A stretch of 64,000 nucleotides of DNA. It comes from Pseudogymnoascus destructans (taxonomy: Eukaryota > Ascomycota > Leotiomycetes > Thelebolales > Thelebolaceae). Position 1 is the first letter of the stretch. The number at the start of each line of letters is the position of its first letter. The notes below the pieces were generated by a model, which saw only the letters and a list, made by a program, of their open reading frames with translations, was not told the origin of the DNA and searched no databases. The position numbers and the translations under genes were made by a program. The stretch lies in assembly GCF_001641265.1 (NCBI RefSeq), contig NW_020167548.1, forward strand, positions 1 to 64,000. The letters run 5' to 3'. This document shows positions 56,406-64,000 of this stretch, one piece after another.

Positions 56406-59400
56406 ATGCAACTATATGTGGTCGCTAAAATACAACAGCGACACCTCCGAGCAATGATTGACTCCGGAGCGACGGGCAACTTTATGACAAAGAAAGTAGC
56501 AGATACACAGGGCTTCAAAACAACAATGAAAGCCGAACCATACCCGTTAATGGTCCCATTAGAAATGGTCATGCTACACGGGCACAAGGAAACGATTCAG
56601 TTTGACATCGTGCACATGGACAACCATGCGTGCATCCTTGGTGTGCCATGGCTCAAGAAACACAACCCCCAGATCGACTGGTGGAACGAGAAAGTTGTGA
56701 TGAGCCAGTGCGCGTGTGAACAACAGACGGACACGCGACAACGGGAGAAACCCTCCCAGGGCCGGAAGGAGTTATGTGCAACCTCCGAGCTGGATGACCT
56801 AGCCCAGGCATCCTCACCGACGAGTATACCGGTGGAGTACAAGGAATACGAGCAATTATTCAAGGAAGGCCCTAAGAACGAGGCGCTTCCTAAGCACCAA
56901 CCATGGGATCACGAGATACCCCTAGAGAAAGACAAGAGTCCACCGTTCGGACCAATATATCAGCTATCAGAAAAAGAGCTAAAGGTACTCAAGGAGTACA
57001 TTGATGATAACCTAGCAAAAGGATTCATCAAACCATCCACATCACCCGCAGGAAGTCCGGTGCTTTTCGTACCAAAGAGAGATGGCTTCCTACGGTTATG
57101 TGTGGACTATCGAGCGTTGAACAACATCACAATCAAGGACAGGTATGCCCTGCCATTAATCAACGAACTACACGATAGATTTCAAGGAGCAAAGATCTTC
57201 AGTAAGCTAGATCTGCGAGGAGCATACAACCTGATCTGAATCGAGGCTGGGGAAGAGTGGAAAACAGCATTCCGCACCCGCTATGGCCTATTCGAGTATC
57301 AAGTCATGCCCTTTGGGCTAACAAACGCACCCGCATCCATGCAACGACTGATGAATGATGCTTTGCATGAATACTTAGACATCTTTACCATTGTCTACCT
57401 AGACGACGTCCTGGTGTATTCAGCAACCAAGGAGGAGCATGTCAAGCATGTCAAACTTGTCCTGAAGAAACTAAAGGAGTACAGCTTACTCCTCAAACCA
57501 GAGAAGTGCGAGTTCCATAAAAACCAAGTCGAATTCTTGGGTTACATTATTGGAACGCACGGCATCAAGATGGACCAAGCAAAAGTAACGGCAGTGTTGG
57601 AATGGCCAACACCGACCACGGTCAAGGAAGTGCAAGCCTTCCTAGGCTTCGCCAACTTCTACCGAAGATTCATCTCGGGATATTCCAAGGTAGCTCAACC
57701 ACTCACAGAGCTTACCAGAAAGGATCTCGAATTCAAATGGACGGACAAGGCAGAGGCTGCTTTCCAGGAACTTAAGACGAAGTTCACGGAAGCACCTATC
57801 CTTGCTACATTTGACCCTGCAAAGAAGATCATCCTCGAAACGGACTCTTCTGACTTCGCAATTGGAGCATGTCTGAATCAACCAGACGAGAACGGTAAGT
57901 TCAAACCAATCGCGTACTACTCTAGGAAACTGTCACCCGCGGAACTCAATTATGACATCCACAACAAGGAGCTACTGGCTATTGTCGTTGCCTTTGAGCA
58001 GTGGTGAGTATATCTTGAGGGATCCACCTACCCTGTGCAGGTATGGACGGATCACAAGAACCTCATATACTTCACCACGACCAAGGTTTTAAACCGCAGA
58101 CAAGTCCGCTGGGCAGAAACCCTCGCAGCCTACAACTTCACGATAACCTATCGCAAGGGCTCCGAGAATGCAAGAGCAGACGCTCTCAGCAGACGGACCG
58201 ACTACGCCGGCCCAAAGGAAGAAAGACCTAGAGCAATTCTGAAGAAAACAGATGCAGGAATACAGTACAACGAGTTACTAGCGACGATCTCAGTCATCGA
58301 AGATACAGAACTCGAGGAAAGACTCAAGAAAGCTTACGCAACAGACGAATGCGCCAAGCGAGTCTTGTCCAAAGTCGAAGGCGACTTCGCCATCGACGAA
58401 CAAGGATTGATTCGATACAAAGGGTTAGTGTATGTCCCAAGTCAAATGAGACGCCCGCTGGTGCAAGAACAACACTCGTTACCAGCACACGGTCATCAGG
58501 GAGTAACACGAACCTTCGAACGAATTACCCAACACTACTACTTCCCAGGTATGAGGAAGCAGGTAGAGACAGTGGTAAGAGAGTGCGACATTTGCAGCAA
58601 GTCAAAATCCAATAGGCATCTGCCATACGGACAACTCAAGTCGACACCAGTACCAAAAGGAGCATGGAAATCAATAGCTTTGGACTTCGTCGTCAAGCTT
58701 CCACCCTCCAAGGACCCATTAACAGGAATAGAATACGACTCTATCCTCGTCATCACGGAAAGACTCACGAAATATGGGAAGTTTATACCATATCTAGAAG
58801 CTAGCGACGCCGAGGTGCTCGCATATACCTTCATTCGAGTCATATTAGCCGATCATGGGATGCCAGAAGAAATCATCTCAGATAGAGACAAGCTCTTTAC
58901 TTCGAAATTCTGGAAATCATTGATGGCGCTACTGGGAACAAATCATAAGCTGTCAACAGCTTTTCATCCCCAGACAGACGGCCAAACAGAAAGATTAAAT
59001 CAGACCCTTGAACAGTACCTGTGAAGCTATGTCAATCATCAACAGGATAACTGGGTTCAGATCTTACCCATCGCACAATTTGCATATAACAGCACGATGA
59101 TAGAAGCAACGGAAGTCTCACCGTTCTTTGCCAATTACGGCTACCAGCCAGAATCATATAGGCAACCAAGACCGGATGAATCACGAGCTGAACAAGCCCT
59201 GATCGTGGTGGAACAACTGAGATCATTCCACGAACAACTTGCGACGGACATCCAATTCTTAAATGAACGATCCGCCGCATACGCAAACAAGAAGCGCAGT
59301 ATGGAACCTGCCTGCAAGGAGGGGGATAAAGTATACCTACTCCGGAAACATATCAAAACGAAACGACCAAGTACAAAGTTGGACTTCAAGAAATTGGGAC

Positions 59401-59804
59401 CATTCAAAATATTGAACAAAGTCAGCTCAGTTAATTACAGACTGCAGCTACCCAAGAAGTCTAGACTACACCCAGTATTTCATGTCTCACTACTGGAACC
59501 AGCAAGAGGAAATACCCCAATTGCGACCGACACCGAACTCCAACCCGAGAATGAGATAATCGAATATGAGGTCGAAGCGATCCTAGACAGAAGGTTAGTA
59601 GGACGTCAAGAAGAGTTTTTGATAAAATGGGAAAATTACGAACCTACGGATAATTCGTGGGAACCAACAAGGAACATCAGCAAAGAACTGCTGGAGGAAT
59701 ATCGACGCCGCCATCCGCCAGCCATTGATCCCAAGATGCAGGGGAGTAGGCCAGTGGATCGGAGGAAGCGGGGGTCCCGGTTACAGACGAGGAGGCAGCG
59801 CTAA
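56406..59804 (+). pseudogene. Gypsy-2 Pol, three TGA nonsense codons
   Basis: One frame throughout, interrupted only by TGA at 57237-57239, 58005-58007 and 59022-59024. Domains in order: protease (MIDSGATGNF), reverse transcriptase (VDYRALNNITIKDRYALP, FGLTNAPASMQRLMND, YLDDVLVY at about 57397), RNase H (LETDSSDFAIG, NKELLAI), integrase zinc domain (HSLPAHGHQG, CDICSK), integrase core (LDFVVK, SDRDKLFTSKFW, PQTDGQTERLN) and a chromodomain (YEVEAILDRRLVGRQEEFLI, KWENYEPTDNSWEP) at about 59555-59710. Each TGA stands where Arg (CGA) would fit family alignments. With a single frame and all domains it is a recently silenced copy. Its last 128 bp overlap the antisense gene. Confidence 0.93.
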
Positions 59805-60242
59805 CTGCCTGTTCCTCGGCCTCAACAGCGTCACGCTTCTCAGCAGCCACACGTTCGGCCTCCTCTGCTGCATCAAGCTCGTCGAGGGTTTTCAAACCTC
59901 GCCGGAGCATATCTTTACCACGGGTTCGGATGAGGCGTTTCTGCTTCCGCAGACGAAGTAACTTTGAAAGGGTTTCTTCCTCTTCGCGATCCAGGCGATC
60001 CTCCTCCCGTTTGAGCTTCACCCAGTCGGGATGCTCAGGACCCATACAGTCACATTTTTCTTTCAAGTTGCGACGAACGCACTCAGCGCACCGCCGTGAA
60101 TCATTTGGAGATGACACGCAAGTAACGTTTCACCTCACCAGTTCGAGCAAGAATCCATTTCGGGTAGTTCGTATCCGTGGTTCTTTATTCGACGGACAAG
60201 ATCGTTGCGTTCCTGGAGTTTGCGGGCAGTGTCAGTAGGCAT
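59677..60242 (-). pseudogene. Antisense accessory gene of gypsy-2: Zn2Cys6-like cluster plus coiled coil
   Basis: Runs against the element, from an ATG at 60242 near the 3' LTR to a stop at 59677 inside the end of pol. The N-terminus (MPTDTARKLQERNDLVRRIK) leads to DSCSN. Then one base is missing and a TGA follows near 60140-60155, after which the frame is open for 146 codons. Across the break the cysteines follow C-x2-C-x6-C-x9-C-x2-C-x8-C (CSN..., RRCAEC, KEKC), a spacing like the Zn(II)2Cys6 cluster of fungal regulators. A long charged helix follows (LKREEDRLDREEEETLSKLL, RLRKQKRLIRTRGKDMLRRG, LKTLDELDAAEEAERVAAEK), then an acidic Ser/Ala tail. No intron is needed. It appears dead in this copy. 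Similar proteins are, in my memory, widespread unnamed proteins in Pezizomycotina genomes; function unknown. Confidence 0.65.
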
Positions 60243-60338
60243 GTTGCATGTTGAAGGACTCGCTGAGGAGCAGCAGAGTCCCGGGGGCATGGACGTACTT
60301 ATAGGATTCGAGACGAATGCCCAGGGGAAGGGAGCGAG

Positions 60339-60727
60339 TGTTACGACAGAACAAGAAGGCTGGCCAACTACAGGACAGGAAGGAGGGAGGTCGCATGAGA
60401 CCGGCCCTGGTACCTGGAGGGGCAGCGGGGAATAGTAGTTCCGAAAGTATCACGTGACGGACTCGCAGGATGATGAGAAGAATCCTAAGAGTCCAGGACT
60501 CCGAGGACTCGAGTGAGTTCCCAGGAGTCCACTAGGCACGACGCCACTATATAAGTAGATAGTTAGTTCTTAGATAGGGGCTTCGTGCTCAACTCAATAC
60601 AGTATTTGTTATATACTAGTAACATGTTACTTGAAGCCTTTGTGTCCGATCCCCTGCCTCCTCTGATAAGTAAACCTTTACGCAAGAGAACCTCTGTGTC
60701 TTCTATCATTTAGAAGTCAGCGTTACA
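60339..60727 (+). repeat. Gypsy-2 3' LTR
   Basis: 389 bp like the 5' LTR, with five substitutions, all at CpG sites. Confidence 0.95.
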
Positions 60728-60895
60728 GAAGGCTTGTCTGATATCTAGCTTCGTAAAGATTTTTGCTTTTGACACCCGTCCTAGTAGTTCATCGATACGC
60801 GGGATGGGGTAGGGATCGTTCCGGGTGAGACCATTTAACTTCCGGTAATCGATGCAAAATCTTAATTTGCCATCCGCTTTCTTTACGAATAACGT
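60728..60895 (-). pseudogene. Gypsy-C reverse transcriptase fragment between two insertions
   Basis: Minus-strand frame reading VKKADGKLRFCIDYRKLNGL, then DPYPIPRIDELLG and KIFTKLDIRQAF, the RT segment upstream of the TFRTRYG region. It abuts gypsy-2 at RQAF and pogo-B at the LFV start. There are no stops in this 168-bp piece. Confidence 0.92.
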
Positions 60896-62765
60896 AAGTC
60901 GTGGCGTAACGCGGGGGATGGCGTAACGCGGTGGAAATTTGAAGAGAACACAACAAATCTGTAAATTTAACTACAATCAACGATAATACATGATCCACCA
61001 TCACTCTTAGATTGTTCCCCTGCTTCTTCCTCAATATACTCGTCAATTTCAATGTCTGAGGAGGCGTTCTTATCCTTTGTTTTGCGCTTTTTCTTACTTG
61101 GGTTATGTGTCGCCTTTTCTGCCTCCATCACCGCATCACACAACTCTTGCGTAGAAACATGAAAGTGACCCTTCAGAATAACCCTTTTCCCATTCGTACG
61201 TACCGTACGTTGCTTTATAACTGATCGCAGGTTGTTGGCATCGAGTTGGTGGACAATGCTGCGTGCTCGAAGTTGCTCTGACGCAACTGTGAGTTTTTGG
61301 ATGTACGTCCGCACTGGTGTTGACAGCACTCCACCACTATTAATCGTAGTTGTAAGAAGCGCATTTGCAGAGCGTAAGGTCATCCCATCTGGGGGGGAGC
61401 TGTTGATAAAGACTCAGTCAAAAATATCATACTGATGTGGTGTTTTTGGTTGGTCAGCCTCGACTGATGGTTCAGCATTGAGCAGCGTACGCAATGCTCG
61501 CTGGGGATTAAAAGGAAACAAGCCAGCGCCACGGTATGCTGACTCAATGTTCTGATGGTTGCATACATCAAGCTGTGCCTGGATGTATGCCTCCATCCAT
61601 TCATACTTCTGTATGCGCGCAAGTTGCGCTTGGTTGAGTGGGGACAGCGCTGCTGTCAGACGCTTTTTTAGCGGGCCGAATATCGCAACATCCAGTGGTT
61701 GTAGTAAGTGCGATGTATGAGGGGGAAGTATCAGTAATACAATATGGTTCTGCATGCAATGCGCAATGAAACTCCCGCTAATGTGTGAGTCGTGGCCATC
61801 ACATATAAGAAGCCGGTGCTGACCATCTGCTTTTGTACGTGTTGTTGGCTCGAAGATGCGTTTTAACCACTCCAACCCATGAAGGTTGCTTGTCCAGCCT
61901 TTTGTATTCGCAGAGAAGAACCACTGGTCGATGACTGCGGGCGGAATCCATGATTGGAGAACGTTCTTGCCCTTAAAGATCCCGAGGGGTGGGAGGATGG
62001 TTCCATCTGCGCAGATGCATTCGACCATCGAAACCCATTCCTGACGGCCAGGATGCGCTTGATGCTTCGTACGAAGCATTGAATCAAGTATAATTCGAGT
62101 AGATTCCATTGTCCCAATCGAAAATCCGGATTCATCCATGTTATATGTGTTCTCTTGCGTGATTCCAAACTCTTGAACCACCTTGGTGTACGCGTTAAAC
62201 CATGCCGTAAGCACTGGTTTTGTTGCACCGTCCATGCATACAGTTTCGATCCGTCGCCCAATAGCGACCTGTATATGGGGATGTCGTTGTATGAATCGTG
62301 GTACCCAGTCGCGACCGAGGGAAAATCGTGGTTGGGGTAGAAGTAAGTTTGGCGTCGCGTCGTCAAAATTGAGTGACCGGTGCGACCGGAGTTCTTCAGC
62401 TATTTCCTTCAACAACCGATGCCCTGGAGAATAGCCGCTGATTGTTAGGTTTTTAATCCACTTTAGAAGTATCTGTTCTTGCGCGCCTGATAAATTCTGC
62501 TGTTTCTGGCGGGCTTGGGAGCGTGTCAAACCTCCATTGACGCGTCGCGTCACTGAACTCTTCGGCAGCCCCAGCACTTTCTCAGCGTGATATGCACTCT
62601 TATACTTCTTAGATTGGACGTCTAATACTGCCTGGGCTATTAAAGTTTCACGCTCAGCAACACCCAGGCTTTTACAGCGAACCATTGTTGAGTTATTCAC
62701 AGTTATCAGAAGTCGGCGGGGTGAATTCCCCGCGTTACGCCATCCCCCGCGTTACGCCACGACTT
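60896..62765 (-). mobile_element. Pogo-like DNA transposon (pogo-B) inserted in gypsy-C RT
   Basis: The 1,870-bp element has perfect 36-bp terminal inverted repeats beginning AAGTCGTGGCGTAACGCGG. The flanks are ACGT at 60892-60895 and 62766-62769. Removing the element plus one ACGT restores the RT frame (SPIL-T-LFVKKADG). The repeat holds TGGCGTAACGCGG twice. One transposase gene lies inside on the minus strand. Confidence 0.93.
60967..62700 (-). pseudogene. Pogo-type transposase of pogo-B, one TGA
   Basis: Two parts, 61414-62700 (428 codons) and 60967-61383, are in the same frame, separated by TGA (61414-61416) and a short open bridge, about 577 codons in all. N-terminal psq-like helix-turn-helix (ETLIAQAVLDVQSKKYKSAY; LGLPKSSVTRRV), a CENP-B-like segment (WVPRFIQRHPHIQVAIGRR), then the DDE core: NTYNMDESGFSIG, LLICDGHDSHIS, LLQPLDVAIFGPLKKR. 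The C-terminal part is basic then acidic (KKKRKTKDKNASSDIEIDEY). A 33-bp GTATGA...CAACAG stretch around the TGA looks intron-like but is shorter than fungal introns normally are, so I call nonsense. The start could also be the Met five codons in. No zinc knuckle, unlike pogo-A. Confidence 0.85.
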
Positions 62766-62769
62766 ACGT

Positions 62770-64000
62770 TAGGATAGGGGACGCGAAGGGGCTGTTGCTG
62801 TTGACGATGAATCCCTTTTCCAGGTTTTCCAGCAGGTATTGCTTCGTAGCCTTAAGCTCTTCAGTGCCCTGTCGATATAACGGGGAGAAAGCGTTTGGTA
62901 AAGGGGCTTCGAGCTGTATCTTGTGGTCGTATATGCGGTGGGGGGGGATTCGATCCGATTCCAACTTCGAAAAGACATCGGTGTACCTCCGGTGCATATG
63001 CGGAAGCTTCTGCTGGATGAGGCGGAGCGTTTCTTCGTCCTCTACCAACTCCTTTTCATGAATGATCTGATCGATTTCGTAGATGCTAGTCTGAAAAAAC
63101 TCGGAGTTTCGCATCATCTCGTGGTGGAAAGCATTTGCACTGATTTCGCATATATGCATGGGCGTAAACCTATGTACTAGGGTTTTCTGCGGTGGGGGAG
63201 AAACCTCCTGGTTTCGTGGTGGGTTCGATGGCGTATCGGTGATCTCTTCGTAGTCGGAAGTTATCACTTTCATTTCCATTGAACGTCCGCCTGCGCGGCG
63301 TCTGTCTTCGCGGTGGATTGCGAAATCCCGGCGATTCGCATCCGACTGGTATGCAGGATGTTTAATGGACGTTTCGCGTGAGTGGTAGGGCAAGGTGATC
63401 TCCTTGCTCCAGCTAGGAGTTGGCGGGTACTCCTTTGGCCATACTAACTGGCTCTTTGCAGAGTCGAGTAGTATTTGGAAGCGGCTGAAAAGCTTCTTCC
63501 CAATTATCACATCTGGTGCTCCGAGGTCCAGGAGTACAAAGGGGCAGTTATATATTCAGCGTCCTTCGACTGTTAAGTGTAACCGAATATACTCCGATAC
63601 GTGGCCTTGGATTTTGCGCTGAAATCCACGTATGGGTACAGAGTAGGGTAGTTTCCATATAGGGCTCTGAAGCGCTTTCGACAGTCGTATTGCGAAAGGC
63701 TTGTTAGACGAGGTAGCCGTTTGCTCCTGTGTCTGCTAGGGACTTCGTTTGCACACCGAGTCCATTCATACTCAGGGTCGTGTCGACTAAGAACTGGGTG
63801 CCTCCCAGGAGTTCTCGTAAGTCTAGTCCTCGCAGGTCACATTTGCGTAGACCTAGGAAGGAGCCTTCTCCTAGGCCTCATCGTTTTCCTCGAGGGACGC
63901 ATCCGATTGAAGTTCCACAGCTTCTTCCCATTGTTCTTCTGCCTCGGGGTCGTTACGGTCCATTTCCTTGATAGTAGCGTTAAGGGGGCATTTGTCCTGG
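62770..64000 (-). pseudogene. Gypsy-C Gag end, protease and RT N-terminal part (runs off the window)
   Basis: Minus strand, right to left: the gag C-terminal end (DKCPLNATIKEMDRNDPEAE, then AEEQWEEAVEL, stop near 63878); the protease with LADTGANGYLV (about 63690-63725) followed by a stop; then an open 247-codon frame (62770-63510) with the protease-RT linker and RT start: RRYTDVFSKLESDRIPPHRI, YDHKIQLEAPLP, KGFIVNSNSPFASPIL. RT continues beyond pogo-B at 60895. Several stops lie between 63510 and 63878. Further gag and the 5' LTR lie outside. Confidence 0.8.

Larger units (their letters stand above)
53959..60727 (+). mobile_element. Gypsy-2: full-length chromodomain Ty3/gypsy retrotransposon with antisense gene
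   Basis: The 6,769-bp element has 389-bp LTRs (53959-54347, 60339-60727) flanked by GAAGG (53954-53958 and 60728-60732). Removing the element and one GAAGG rejoins the gypsy-C RT between RQAF and HRIQ in frame. Contents: gag, pol with chromodomain, an antisense gene, then a polypurine tract AGGGGAAGGGAG before the 3' LTR. The two LTRs differ at five sites. Confidence 0.97.
43432..64000 (-). mobile_element. Gypsy-C: minus-strand chromodomain Ty3/gypsy element, nested host of later insertions, 5' end beyond window
   Basis: The element's 3' LTR is at the left (43432-44167). Going right, its pieces are 44168-44577, 50189-53958, 60728-60895 and 62766-64000, interrupted by gypsy-1, gypsy-2 and pogo-B. 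When the insertions are mentally removed, the reading of pol is continuous across each gap, and each insertion has a target duplication. Order in the element: gag end, protease, reverse transcriptase, RNase H, integrase, chromodomain, then an extra antisense gene, then the LTR. Many stops and frameshifts show it is dead. Its 5' LTR lies outside. Confidence 0.9.

Noticed and set aside
61405..61440. 33-bp GTATGA...CAACAG segment in the pogo-B transposase as an intron
   Set aside because: It is too short for a fungal spliceosomal intron; a single TGA nonsense is simpler.
1..64000. CRISPR arrays, rRNA or tRNA genes
   Set aside because: No spaced palindromic arrays, and no clover-leaf or A/B-box pattern that I could recognise by eye; a tRNA covariance search would be decisive.

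Overview
The window is the left end of a chromosome of a filamentous ascomycete (Pezizomycotina). It opens with 13 exact copies of the telomere repeat (AACCCT on this strand). It carries short-intron genes with GTATGT/GTAAGT donors and CTGAC-like branch points, fungal cell-wall GPI proteins, Fot1/pogo transposons and chromodomain Ty3/gypsy retroelements. I cannot name the species.

Layout. (1) 1-19.1 kb is a subtelomere. It has the telomere, a degenerate C/T-rich zone, a satellite of about 175 bp, a GC-rich TET/JBP-type dioxygenase gene whose upstream region is three 152-bp tandem repeats, a large telomere-linked RecQ helicase with a tyrosine-recombinase-like middle part (broken by two single-base losses), an intact Fot1/pogo transposon, an unrecognised gene, a decayed DUF3716-like gene, dispersed repeats and a second small block of the telomere-proximal satellite. 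(2) 19.4-41.8 kb is a conserved, gene-dense core. It holds STT3 (oligosaccharyltransferase), ATP synthase subunit e, cytoplasmic dynein intermediate chain, two neighbouring KRE9/KNH-like GPI proteins, a SET/MYND protein, a TBC Rab-GAP, a Q/P-rich NLS protein and a double zinc-ribbon protein. I reconstructed exon structures for these; all keep frame. (3) 42.4-64 kb is a nest of mobile elements: a truncated gene end, a dispersed repeat, and a minus-strand gypsy element (gypsy-C) that entered that repeat. Gypsy-C was itself hit by a solo LTR, by gypsy-1 (44578-50188), by gypsy-2 (53959-60727) and by a second pogo-like element (60896-62765). Target-site duplications establish the order.

Most interesting. 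Two different chromodomain gypsy elements here (gypsy-C and gypsy-2) each carry, between the integrase end and the 3' LTR, an extra gene on the strand opposite to the element. Both encode a six-cysteine cluster followed by an acidic, coiled-coil-like or Ala/Glu-rich region. The gypsy-C copy has four exons with clean splice sites and an open 203-codon frame, although the surrounding pol is ruined. Every difference between paired LTRs (5 of 5 in gypsy-2, 1 of 1 in gypsy-1) is a transition at a CpG, and most nonsense codons in pol are TGA at expected Arg (CGA) positions. That points to cytosine-methylation or CpG-type RIP damage in a genome that also carries a TET/JBP-like gene. Gypsy-1 has an 11-nt Tf1-like self-priming arrangement.

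All family names are from memory and reading of motifs; no search was run.
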